64,000 nucleotides of DNA, from positions 52,480 to 116,479 of the forward strand of contig JABYQQ010000040.1 of NCBI GenBank assembly GCA_022605405.1, read 5' to 3'. Below are positions 36,112 to 47,098 of the stretch, piece after piece. A program made the translations under genes and the position numbers. The notes under the pieces were generated by a model. That model searched no databases. It was not told where the DNA came from and saw only the letters and a list, made by a program, of their open reading frames with translations. How positions within the stretch are numbered: the stretch's first letter is position 1; the number at the start of each line of letters is the position of its first letter. Source of the DNA: Earliella scabrosa (Eukaryota; Basidiomycota; Agaricomycetes; Polyporales; Polyporaceae).

Positions 36112-38400
36112 CTACACTTCCTCCTTTGTGTCGGCTACTTCCGAAGAGTGCCTCTCCCGCTGCAAGTCTGTTAATGCTTCTCAGGACGTCGCGAGTTCGT
36201 GCAGAGAAGAGGAAGTGCGTACTGCGCTCGCGAGCAGCAATGTCTGCTCTCCGCTTCTCCTCCGTAACTGCGCCGAAGATGACGTCCATCTCCTCGAGAC
36301 TGCGACCTTTCGTCTCGGGAATGAGTCTGTATGTATCTCGTTCAGCGACATCAATCAAGACGGAAGGCGTAAACATAGTGAACGTACAGAGAGAACACGG
36401 TCATCGCGCCGAGGTTGATGGAGCCGAAAACGAAGAACAGCTTGTATCCCAGTTGTGACTGGAGAGTGGGCGTCACCTTCGAGATGATGAAGTCTAAGCG
36501 TGTCAATAGGCCGAGTTAGAGCTGGATTCCGTGTGATCTTCAGCGATGAGACGTACTGAAAAGCCATTGCGTTGCACTTCCGGTAGCGATGCCGTAGTGT
36601 CGTGTCCTGGTGGGGAAGATGTCGGACACGTACACCCATCTGTACAAGCCGCGCAAGGTCAGCACAGCAATCTCAATGCGTGGCCACGTTAGGACTCACG
36701 GGATAGCACCCCATCCCATCGCGAAGAAGAAACCGTTCAGGTACAACATCGCAGCCATAGCCTTGCTCGCTGGGGGTGGACTAGGCGCGTTAGTAGGAGG
36801 AGGGTACACCTTGAGGAGCGCGCCGACGATAATGAACATGCTGCCCATTCCGAAGGCAGAGACGAAGAGCGAGCGCTTGCGCCCAAAGGTGTCGAAGAGG
36901 AAGAATACGAAGATAGTCGTCGCGATGACCTTCATGACACCAAAGATCCCGGACGCAAGGAGCGAAATCGTGGTGCCCGTGTATCCGATCTGCGCGAGTG
37001 GTCAGTACGTGCTTACGGGGTCCGTATTCTCTATTCGAACGAGAACACTCACCGATGCGAAGATCTGCGGCGCGTAGTAGATGATGGAGTTCTGGCCGCT
37101 CCATTGCTGCAGCACAAAGATCGCGATTGCGATGACGAAGCGGATGAGTTGGCCTTTGCCCAGGAAAGCCTCCTTCGCACCCAGTCCCTTCCGCGCCTCG
37201 CGCTCTTCCGCAATCGCCGCCTCAATCTCCGCCATCTCTTCGCGTACCTCGTAGGCGGTCGGGGGCAGGTGGCGGAGGTACGAGAGGTTCGCGACGGCCT
37301 CGTCGAGGCGACCCTTGGACGCGAGCCATCGAGGAGACTCTTTGATGGTAAACAGGCCTAGCATCATGAGGCCAGCAGGAACGAGCTGGAAGCCGAACGG
37401 GATGCGCCAGACCCCATACCCGGTTTTGATGTGTATGCTAATGCCCACTGCCGGAAGGCCGCGGCGGATCGACTCGTTAGTGGGAGGCTATCAAAACGAC
37501 GGAAGAGAGACGCACAGTTGATAAAGTACGACAACATGACTCCCGTCGCGATCGTGACTTGGAACAGACCGGTCGTCCGTCCACGCACCTGCTTCGGCGA
37601 GCATTCCGATACGAAGGCGGGGGCGACCGCGGAGATTGCACCGATACCTAGTCCAGAGATGACACGGCCAGAGTAAATGTATCCCAGACCGCGCGAGTCT
37701 CCGGCGACGGTTTGCAAGATCTGATCGAGGAAAAGACAAAGTAAACGTTTTGCCTCTCCGTGTGTCAGGGCAGCTGGACTTACAGCACCGACGCTGAAGA
37801 TGGAGATCCAGGTGAGGAGCGACCACCTCCTGCCAATGGCGGCTGCAAACACTCTGGTCAGTATCATACATATGTCGTGGTATTCGTCCGAGATCGCGCA
37901 ATTGTCGTCATCCGCCAAGCGTTTAGAGAGTGCCAAGGAATGAACACTCAAGACGAGACATGATTGGCCCACAGCGATGCACAGCAAGAAGGTACACAAG
38001 GACCGTCAATGCAATATCAGATACTGACCTGAGAGAGGGGCGCTACCAAGTGCACCGAAGATTGCGCCCGCCTGTAGGACGGACACGACGTTGGAGTTGA
38101 TTTCGTCCGCCTTCTTCTTGTCAGCATTCCCCGACGCGTCTGTGATCCCAAAGTGTCTCTTGAAATAGTCCTGGGAGACCACCCCGCCGGCGACTCCTCT
38201 GCGCAAATAATAGAAATGACAACTAGAGACCAAGAATAGGCTCGGACCGACTCACATATCATATCCGAACAAGAAGACACCCCAGTATACGACGAATGCG
38301 AGCCCTGCCGTTCGAATTATCAGTACACAACCAAATGGGGATTAACGACCATAAACGTACAGTATACACGACTGGTTCGAGACACGTCTTGTTGCGCCAT
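36112..38400 (-). CDS. MFS sugar transporter 1 (518 aa, 11 exons)
   Basis: Minus-strand exons: 38400..38361, 38304..38256, 38198..38029, 37842..37784, 37720..37516, 37447..37053, 36989..36700, 36639..36557, 36493..36388, 36326..36223, 36167..36112. The total is 519 codons. It has twelve hydrophobic segments and the sugar-porter signatures FGYD, IGRRWS, GYIYSGRVISGLGIG, KESPRWLASKGR, QQWSGQN and PETKGRSLEEMD. It probably moves a hexose or related sugar by proton symport across the plasma membrane. Most exon lengths equal those of transporter 2, and the third exon is 3 nt shorter. It points away from transporters 2 and 3. If the last intron is retained, the protein ends about 16 codons further on at 36065. 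Confidence 0.92.
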
Positions 38401-39018
38401 GTTGACAGCTGCAGGGGTGCTCTGACACGGCGGCGGAATCAGATCGGATGAGGCAGTCCTGCGACTTCTTGAGATCCCACGTCTCCATTATATGGGTGAC
38501 CATGCGAGCACGCGACCTGCATCCCAGAACCAAACCAAGTCACGTAAGTAGAGCCACTGTTGAGTATCAGAGTATCTGAGAGTACCTGGCGGATACTACG
38601 AGTGAATCCATCACCACCTCACATCGTGAGAGGATTGCGCCTTACTGGACGTGGATGGCGACTGGAGACGTAGCGCAATCCAGGCAGACTGCAGCGGCGG
38701 GTCATGGGATCCTTGATCGCAGTATGTAGTCAGCTAGCTTCACTCTGTATACGGACTTGCTGGGGGAGAGACGTGCTGGTAAGCTTTACCACGTACGAAC
38801 TCGAGCTAGTACGCTGTGACTACCCAATGTGAGCTATGGGCATCAACTGCATCCGGCAAAGTAGGTGTCTTAGTGACAATCCTAGCGAAGGGTGTTCCAG
38901 TATAACGCAGCCCACCAGCCAGGTATGTATGCAGATCATGGAGGAAAGGGTGAAATGGGCACTACATAAGCGCTGACTCGGCTCAAGAGTCAGGCCTCAG
39001 GACCGACCATAAAAGAAT
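38401..39018. other. Intergenic between transporter 1 and tRNA-Asp
   Basis: Promoter of transporter 1. No gene or clear repeat is seen. Confidence 0.45.
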
Positions 39019-39100
39019 CTCTCTGTCGGGGAGTCGAACCCCGCTTTCGCGCGGTCGACGAAGTGACAGGCGCGTGTACTAACCGATATACTAACAGAGA
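39019..39100 (-). tRNA. tRNA-Asp (GTC) with about 10-nt intron
   Basis: On the minus strand the acceptor arms TCTCTGT and ACAGAGA pair perfectly. The T-arm reads CGGGG-TTCGACT-CCCCG. The anticodon loop is CTGTCA with stem CGCGC/GCGCG. The loop is followed by about 10 extra bases (CTTCGTCGAC) at the canonical 37/38 intron position. Removing them leaves 72 nt, the usual tRNA-Asp size. Internal A and B boxes are present (GTATATCGGTTAGTAC region, GGTTCGACTCC). Confidence 0.9.
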
Positions 39101-39299
39101 CCACACTTTTGGCCAACAGAGTAGATTCATAGTGGGGTGGCTCATGTCTTGTAGGTGAAACATATTGCCTCTTGGTTCACCCTGGGTTCTCACTGGTTCT
39201 CATCGCGACGAGCTGGTTGCCGGCAACGTCGAGCACGCTCCTCTCCCCCGCTTCTTCCCAGTACACCACCGCGACCCTCATGACACTCGCCCTTGTCTG

Positions 39300-41064
39300 A
39301 TGCTATCGCCCGAGTCGTTAGAAGCACAACTTGAGCAAGGTCGACTCACCAAACACCCCGAATTCTGGTTCTCGGACGGCTCCATCATCCTCCGCGCGCA
39401 ATCCACTCTCTTCCGCGTACACATCTCGCAGCTCTCCCGCAAATCTGTCTTCTTTCGCGATCTCTTCTCGATCCCACAACCAATGACACCCGATCGCCAC
39501 GAGCTGAAACTGGACGGCTGCCCGGTGCTCGAACTCCACGACCCGCCGCGGGATGTAGCGAACTTGGTGAAGGTGATCTATGATGGCCCGTACGTGTGTA
39601 TTCTATCTCCTTTTATTTTGTATCCGTGGTTGCCGCCTCAGGAGCTCTTGCCGCATACGGCCGGATTGGCGGAGTAGCGTCATGGTGAGCTCTTCCGAGC
39701 TTCCGCTAGTCGATATGGAGGAAGGGAGGAACGGCCGCGGCAGGTAGTGATACTCCCACTGGAAGGATGCACACTCAAGTCTCGCTCTACCGTTCCCGCA
39801 TCGAGCGGGCGGTGGCGACGGTATTTGCCCCGGTCATTCTCACCTCCGGCCCGCAAGCGGCGCGTGCTGGGCGGAGTAATGGCGCGTTTGCGGAGGGCTC
39901 GACAACGGCGTCGTCTTTCAAGGTTGGCCAAGCGAGACGAAGATATGCTACATGCGTCGTCGAATTGGGCGTATGACTTCCTTCTTCTAATCTTGGGCAA
40001 ATATTGTCAATCATCATGCAGGAGATTCATTGTTTGTTATATTCGGAAGCTGCGATGTTGCTTGATTGTGTCTCTGTCCCGGAGTTGACCTCTTCATACA
40101 ACGGCGTGCTGACATCTCTTCATATACTAGCAACTTTGGACGTAACGACCGGGAGGACTTTGTGGCTGTCTCCGGCATTGTCCGACTAGCCAACAAGTAT
40201 GTCATCGAGGAGGCGACGCGCACGAAGGCTCTCGCCCACATCCGCACCGCATGGCCTTCGACGTTGAAGGGCTGGGACGCTCGTGAGGACCTTGCCCGCT
40301 TGTACGAGGTCGAGACGGGCAACTCGAGAGGTCATAGGTATCCAAACCCTATCGTCAGTAACTCTACCCTGCCATCAACCCGGGGACAAGTTGCAGAGTT
40401 TGACCCATCGTATGCTTAGGCGATCATTAATCTCGCACGCGAAATAGACGCGGACGAGCTTCTCCCCGCCGCGTTCTATGAGCTTTCGCGGTATAGCTAC
40501 AGCCAGATCTACGAGCCCGCCCCGGGCGATCCTCTTGACTCAACCTCTCCCTCCTCCACCGCCGTTTCCATCTCGCATGTGCTCTCGCCCGACGACATGC
40601 AGCGGTTGGCACTTGGGAAGGAGGCAGCGCACAACGCCGTGTCCGCGCTCATCCAGAACATGCAGTACGCTACCGACCACCAGTCTCATCGTCGCTCGCG
40701 TTCGGGCCCTCACGCCATCGTCGGAGGTGCGAGAGGCCTAGGGATCGTCGGAGCTGGTGCTGGTGCTGGTGCGGGAGGCGCAACTGGTCATGTCTCACTC
40801 TCCCGTCCACGGGTAGCGTGTGTCACCCCGGCGGCATGCAAGAAGGACCTCGCCGAGCTGGTCGAACTCGCGACGCAGCACTATCTATTCGACCGGGAGC
40901 GCGGTTGCGCTGATCCGCTGTATGTGGCGGAGGAGCTCGGGCAGCTGAAGAGCGCCGAGTTGTCTGACTGTGCATCGTGTGCGAATGCGCTGGAGGCGTG
41001 GGCGGCGAGGGAGCGCGAGCGGCTGTGGAGGGCGATTCCCGACTGGTTCAGGCTGAGGAGGTGA
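39300..41064 (+). CDS. BTB/POZ-domain protein (385 aa)
   Basis: Exons 39300..39589, 40131..40353 and 40420..41064 sum to 386 codons. The BTB domain spans about residues 20-110 (FWFSDGSIILRAQSTLFRVH, then FRDLFSIPQP). It is followed by the helical region VSGIVRLANKYVIEEATRTKA and LPAAFYELSRYSYS. A Gly/Ala-rich insert (GAGAGAGAG) sits near residue 285. A conserved C-terminal Cys-bearing part ends in AIPDWFRLRR. BTB folds mediate dimerisation or cullin-3 binding, and the partner here is unknown. The first intron (541 nt) is about ten times the local norm. A donor directly at the stop could extend the protein through exons near 41,295-41,530. The simple stop at 41,064 is preferred. Confidence 0.83.
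39590..40130 (+). other. Oversized intron of the BTB gene
   Basis: It starts GTACGTGTG and ends ATACTAG. Everything between lacks homology to the BTB family. No nested gene was recognised. Confidence 0.5.
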
Positions 41065-41553
41065 GTGGTGGGTGCTGCGAGTTAAAGACTTCCGCTTGGA
41101 CTCGATTACGATACGACGACCATGACCAATATCTACTATGCTTATGTATGTACCAGTTAATATTCTGTATCGCTTTGGCCACGATATGCGATATTCGCTC
41201 GCGCCACCATTGGATCGCAAGCGAGGAAGTCCGGTGAGTCGCCGGGATGCCCTTTCTTGTGTTTCCGTTTCGCTGATCACGCTCTTCCAACAGTGATTAC
41301 TGGAGCTCGATCAGCGTGGTGCGTTTGTTCTCTGGCTAAAACTTCCGTGGTGTTGAACTCACACTTTCCCCGCAGTTTACGTTGAACCATTCACGCTTCC
41401 ATATGGGACCGCTCCAGCGTTCCGGCCGGCTCGGTCACCCAACCACACCGACCGCCCCCGCAGGATCAAGGGACAAGTGGCGTCCTGGCGGTGTTGCCGG
41501 CGTCGGGCGATGGACCTCCCTGCGTAAAGGATGACAGCTGAGCGTCGTCGCGA

Positions 41554-41590
41554 ACCTTCGCGGAGCATGCGATTCTGCGTTCGCGAAGGT
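41554..41590. promoter_or_regulatory. 9-bp inverted repeat upstream of transporter 2
   Basis: ACCTTCGCG and CGCGAAGGT flank a 19-base spacer about 250 bases before the transporter ATG. A dyad site for a dimeric regulator or a cruciform is possible. No factor can be named. Confidence 0.3.
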
Positions 41591-41835
41591 CAGAGGTTGG
41601 GTCACTTGCCTAGGGTCGCACCTGCCGCTCAGCCTCCAACGCTTAATCGCGGGCCGGGCACGCTCCCACGGAGGGACGCACCCCAGTAGGTATGGCGTCC
41701 TGACCCGTTTCCCCGCGATCTTGATCCAACCGCCCGACATGTGGTGGTCATACATAAAGCCGAAGAGGTGCAAGTAAGGTTGAAGGCCGCTCTCTTCCTC
41801 TTCTCAAGCTCCGTCCGCCCGCCTGCGCCGCCACG

Positions 41836-44281
41836 ATGAGCACGGAGAACAGGTTCCAGAACATTAGGGTCTACTGTGCGTATGTTCTCCGTCGTTGTGC
41901 CAGTGCTTGACTAATGCAATCCGCCATGCAGGGCTTGCGTTCGTCGCGTACTGGGGCATCGTGTTGTTCGGATATGATACGTGAGTTCGACGAGCGATCT
42001 ATCATCCTCGCCAGCGTTGCTCAGTCTGTGCAGCGGTGTCGGCGGAGGAGTCGTCTCCCAAACGTACTTTCAAATCCACTTCGGTATCACGGATGAGGAC
42101 GGGAACAACCAGGACAAGAGGAAGGCCGACAACATCAACTCGAACGTCGTCTCCGTCCTCCAGGCGGGCGCGTTCTTCGGTGCGCTCGCTAGCGCCCCGC
42201 TGTCAGGTGTGTGTCGTCCGGGGTTCGCGACCGCTCGACGCTGTATTCCATCTCTGCGCGCTGCTAGTGCGGCGTCCGTCCATCAGTCTGATGCGCAGTG
42301 GGACACGGTCATGCGGATGCCGATACGCGTCTGCTTCTAGGAATGTTGCGACGTGTGGCGGGATGGCTGCAATAGCGCTTGCTGGAAGCGTTCACACGGC
42401 CTAGAGGCTGATTCCGTTGTGTCTGTCCAGCTGCGATCGGCAGGAGGTGGTCCCTGTTCATTTGGACACTCGTTTTCTCAGTGGGTGCCGTAAGTCGTCG
42501 CTCTTCGCTCCCCCGTCGTGCCTGGACGCTGAAGGTTTTACGTTCCCACCTCAGATCCTGCAAACCGTATCCGGAGGCTCGCGCGGGCTGGGGTACATCT
42601 ACGCCGGGCGTGTCATCGCTGGTCTGGGAATCGGTGCTATATCGGCCGTGGCGCCAGCGTTCGTGTCAGAATGCTCGCCCAAGGAGGTCCGTGGTCGGAT
42701 TACCGGTCTGTTCCAGATTATGGTCGCCGTTGGGGTCATGCTCTCGTACTTCATCAACCGTGCGTCCCCATGCTGTCTCCGTGTGTCGGATCAGACTGAA
42801 CTAACGCGTATGGCGATGGATGCACAGTGGGAATTAGTCTGCATATCCATTCGGGTTTCAGCGTCTGGCAGATCCCATTCGGCTTCCAGCTCGTTCCTGC
42901 CGGTCTCATGGCCATCGGCCTACTCACGGTGAAAGAATCGCCGCGTTGGCTCGCGTCTAAAGGGCGCAACGATGAGGCGCTCGCCAACCTCGCCTACCTT
43001 CGTCGCCTCCCTCCCGATGATCACAGTGTCCGCGCGGAGATGGCAGAAATCGAGGCTGCACTCGCGGAGGAGCGGGAAGCGCGGAAAGGTCTGGGTGCGA
43101 AAGAAGCGTTCTTGGGCAAGGGCAACTTCATCCGGTTCGTCATCGCCATCGTCATCTTCATCCTGCAGCAATGGAGCGGGCAGAACTCGGTCGGGTACTA
43201 TGCGCCACAGATCTTCAAGTCGGTGAGCTTCCCGCAAGTCCATCTCCTCTACTGTACACCCCAGGCTCATTGGTGTCGTGGTAGATTGGGTACACAGGCA
43301 CGAGCAATTCGCTGCTTGCGTCTGGAATTTACGGCATTATGAAGGTCGTCGCCACGGCCGTCTTCGTGTTCTTCCTGGTCGACTCGCTCGGCCGCAAGCT
43401 CTCGCTATTCATATCCGGCATGGGAATGGGCATCCTCTTCTTCATCATCGGAGCTCTCTTGAAGGTCTTCCCGCCCCCTGAGGGTGCCACGGACCCTCCC
43501 CCGGCAAGTAAGGCCATGGCCGCGATGCTCTACATTTACGTATGCTTCTACTCGATGGGATGGGGCCCGCTTCCGTGAGTACTCGTCAGCTTGATATGAG
43601 GATGAGAACTCTTCGTGCTGATCGCTGTGGGTACCCGGCAGATGGGTGTACGTCTCCGACATTTTCCCGACGCGGACGCGACACTACGGTCTCGCTACCG
43701 CGAGTGCTTCTCAGTGGCTGTTCAGTGAGTCCCTCTCTCTTGCGGTGCGCAGCACTGCATTTCCGCACTTCCCCAGGTCCATATGTCGACCACGTCGTCC
43801 CAGCTTCGGACTGGGGTCGAATTTGAAACATTGATTCAATGGGGGCGCCTCTGCGAACTCTCGCTAATCTGACCTATTTCTGTAGACTTTGTTGTCGCGA
43901 AGGTGACACCGACGCTCCAGACCGACTTGGGCTACAAGCTCTTCTTCATGTTCGGCACCATCAACATCGGTGGTATGGCGGTCTTCTCGCTGTGCGTGCC
44001 ATACCCCTTTGCGTTCCGGTGTGTCTAGGATTGCGGCTAATCATAGCGTGGGCGTCTCTTCAGGCTCATCCCCGAGACGAAGGGTCGCAGCTTGGAGGAG
44101 ATGGACGTCATCTTCGGGGCAGTGCAGGCAGACAAGCGAAAAGCAGATATTGCTGCCCAGGAACGCGGTGCGCACTTCCCATGGACCTCCAACGGGATGC
44201 TGTGATGTTCTGACGAGCGACCCTGCAGCCTTCGAGAGCGACGCGCGCGCGCCTAGTCCGGCTTCGGACGAGAAGGTATGA
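41836..44281 (+). CDS. MFS sugar transporter 2 (518 aa, 11 exons)
   Basis: Exons: 41836..41875, 41932..41980, 42034..42206, 42431..42489, 42555..42759, 42828..43222, 43285..43574, 43642..43724, 43886..43991, 44064..44167, 44229..44281. The total is 519 codons. It has the same sugar-porter signatures as transporter 1 (FGYDT, IGRRWS, KESPRWLASKGR, QQWSGQN, PETKGRSLEEMD) and twelve hydrophobic segments. Introns 3, 8 and the one near 42,490 are longer than in transporter 1. It is probably a hexose-type proton symporter of the plasma membrane. It forms a direct tandem with the broken transporter 3, whose exons 1-5 have the same lengths, so the two are a recent duplication. Confidence 0.93.
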
Positions 44282-44855
44282 TTGTGTGCTGGGGCCCTGG
44301 TGCTCCCGTAAGAGCTTCCGCGATGCTCGTCCCAGTGGATCGGACAGTCGGATGGCTCGCATGAACTTCCACGAGTGTATCTACTCATGAATGCTTTGCT
44401 TCGCTTTAAATTTGCTTTGTACGTACGTCACGACATTTTGTATCTTTAAATGATGGGATGGTGGTCTACGAGACGTCTGGCGGTGCTTCAGAATTGCATT
44501 GTCTCAGCTGTTGAGAGTAAGGTGAGCGTGATCAAGTTACTTCCGCCTTACGTGGCACTGACAGATCGCATCCCCACTCGATAGCGTCCTGGTGTCCACT
44601 GCGAACCTTTCATGGTTGAGTGAATACTGACCGCGTATAGGCCCTGAGGTCCCATGACTCGGACGTGTTCTTCTCACAACCGCACCCACACTGTGGCCAC
44701 AGTCCATTACCGCCCTCTGCTCCACCACGGTCGACCCCGTGGAATGCACCTGCGCGTGCCACTCAATGCAGATAAATGAAGCCACTGAAAGTTACGAGCT
44801 CTACGGTCATCCCAATTCTGCCCGGCCCCCGTCTCTCGTAGCTTCGCGATTCGAG
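44282..44855. other. Intergenic between transporters 2 and 3
   Basis: 3' flank of transporter 2 and promoter of transporter 3. Nothing else is supported. Confidence 0.45.
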
Positions 44856-46074
44856 ATGAAGGCGGAGGGCATGTTTCAGAACATCCGGGTGTACTGTGCG
44901 TCTTCTGACTGTCGGTCACCTGCTTGGGTACTCACTCCCCCACTCGTGACACAGGGCTTGCGTTTGTCGTTTACTGGGGAGTCGTCTTATTCGGGTACGA
45001 TACGTGAGTCCGGCTTCCGCTCACGTCGAGCTACAGCATCTGACCCTCCCTCGCGCAGGGGAGTCGGAGGCGGTGTGGTCTCCCAGGGCTATTTCCGCAG
45101 CCAGTTCGGGATCACGGACGCGGCGGGGGAGAACCCGAACACGCAGAAGGCAAACGACATCAACTCCAATGTCGTCTCCGTCCTCCAGGCGGGTGCCTTC
45201 TTCGGTGCGCTCGGCAGCGCACCCCTCTCAGGTGGGCATCGCGCACCCACGCCGCCGTTCTATGCCGGAATCTGGGGGTACTCGAGGCCCGAGGGTACGA
45301 GTCGGGCCGCCCGTTGACGGCGGTCAGGTGAACCTGGGACGCTTCTGCGTCTTCAGAATTGTGCCACTCTTCGACTTCGCGCTGGGAACGTTCGCACGAG
45401 GAGGGATGCTGACCGACGTGTTCTGTCCTTCTCTTCCTACAGCGGCTATCGGCAGGAAGTGGTCGCTCCTCGTCTGGAGTCTCGTGTTTGCGGTCGGCGC
45501 GGTGCGTGCTCACACACGGGGAGGGGCTGCACACAGAGCTCGCAGGATGCTCATGCATATTCATAGATTTTGCAGACGGTGGCTGGCGGCACGCGCGGGT
45601 TGGGATACATCTACGCGGGCCGGGTCGTCGCCGGGATCGGGGTGGGCGCAATCTCTGCCGTCGCACCGACTTTCGTGTCCGAGTGCTCACCCAAGGACGT
45701 GCGTGGTCGGCTCACGGGGCTCATGCAAATCATGATCGCCATCGGGCTCGTGGTGTCGTACTTCATCAATTGTGCGTCGTCTAAGGCGCCTCATTTCTGC
45801 GTTCAGCTAACATCGTGCCTTCACCCCAGTCGGCGTCAGCGCGCACATCAAGACGGGATATGCGGTCTGGCGCATCCCGTTCGGCTTCCAGCTCGTCCCG
45901 GTCGGCCTGATGGCGCTCGGGCTGCTCCTGGTCAGGGAGTCTCCGCGCTGGCTCGCGTCCAAGGGCCGTCTTGACGAGGCGCTCGCGAACCTCGCATACC
46001 TCCGCCGCCTGCCCGTCGACGACGCGCGCGTGAGGGCGGAGATGGCGGAGATCGAGGCGGCGATCGCGGAGGAG
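44856..46074 (+). pseudogene. MFS sugar transporter 3, truncated inside exon 6
   Basis: Exons 44856..44895, 44955..45003, 45059..45231, 45443..45501 and 45567..45771, plus the first 245 nt of exon 6 (45830..46074), match transporter 2 in length and phase. The signatures are FGYDT, IGRKWS, GYIYAGRVVAGIGVG and RESPRWLASKGR. After IAEE at 46,074 homology stops abruptly, and the sequence enters repeat-rich DNA with a stop soon after. About half the protein is missing, including the second six-helix bundle and PETKGR. No remnant of exons 7-11 appears later in the window. An insertion or rearrangement broke an otherwise healthy gene, and the 5' part shows no decay, so the event looks recent. Confidence 0.88.
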
Positions 46075-47098
46075 CCACAGAGTTCAGTAGAAATGTACCA
46101 GTATTGTGTACCATTCTGGCTCACTAAACGCCAGGATTGTGGCCCATTCGAGTTCGATCGAGTGAAATATTTTAATTTGTTGATGGCCCGATCGAATATG
46201 CATCAGCTTCCCAATAGATAACTTCGATCGAACGGCTCTGAGCAGCCTAATAATGGGTCTGCACACCCACCCAGCTGTCAGATAAGTAATGCCCGGGCGG
46301 CGGGGCGGCGGGCGGCAATTCACCGGGCAGAATTCAAATGTATTGGTTGAGGAGTCCGATCGACTTGAACAAGTTGTTTTGCTGATAGTTCGATCGGATA
46401 TGCCTCAGCTACCCAATACAGCATCTCGATCGAACAACTTGTGAGTGACGCTGAGGGTGGCTATCAGTAATGGATCTACACATCCGCCCGGTCAATAATT
46501 CAGATAATACCTGGGCGGCTACCCAGCAGGGCCGGGCGGGCAGTATATGTGGACACACTACTATGTTCGATCGACATAATGCAGTTGCTTGGACGGTGTT
46601 CCGATTGGCCTGATGTAATGGATTAAATAGTATTTCGATTGATCTGATATACTTGCTTGAATTCTGTTCCGATCGAATGGCCACATGGCTTGGTGACTGG
46701 CATCGATCGGACCTTGTATTTATGTCAATACTGTGGCCCGAACGAATCCATTACCATCACTGTGATTATGGCCCGAACGGATCTACATACTTTGCAGCAA
46801 ATTGATGTTGATCGAATGTACAATATTGCCTTTCCACTGGTCCGATCGAGGTCATCGCATGGCCAAGAAGACAAGTCGATCGAACACACATTTGTTTATA
46901 AATCTGAGACATGTTCATAAATGTGTTTAGAACGAGCCAACAACATGAGCAGTTACTATGTCCGATCGAAAATGCATATGGTGAAGCCATGTATTTGGAT
47001 CCAGACACTGTTGTGACCAGATATACTATTCAATCGAAATGACAGCATAGTCAGAGGTCTACTTCGATCGGATAATTGGTTGGCCTGTTACAGGATTG
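46075..47098. repeat. Repeat-rich zone with 13 CGATCG palindromes (putative subterminal region of a mobile block)
   Basis: Exact CGATCG starts at 46155, 46189, 46225, 46357, 46391, 46427, 46568, 46670, 46704, 46843, 46877, 46963 and 47065. Most sit in a wider TCGATCGAA/CCGATCGAA context on either strand. Random DNA would give less than one. No coding capacity is seen. Clustered short palindromes just inside the end of an insertion are typical transposase-binding subterminal repeats of DNA transposons, and that link is inferred. Confidence 0.7.
46181..46528 (+). repeat. Imperfect direct duplication of about 205-220 bp
   Basis: The blocks at about 46181-46310 and 46384-46528 share CGATCG(A/G)ATATGC(A/C)TCAGCT(T/A)CCCAATA, then ATGG(G/A)TCT(G/A)CACA, then a GGGCGGC run. 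Each copy carries two CGATCG sites. Confidence 0.6.

Noticed and set aside
46075..46110. CACTA-type transposon terminus
   Set aside because: The first bases after the break (CCACAGAGTTC) only loosely resemble CACTA ends, and no inverted partner is visible in the window.
46291..46316. G-quadruplex
   Set aside because: Only three runs of at least three G in the candidate stretch. A fourth is missing.
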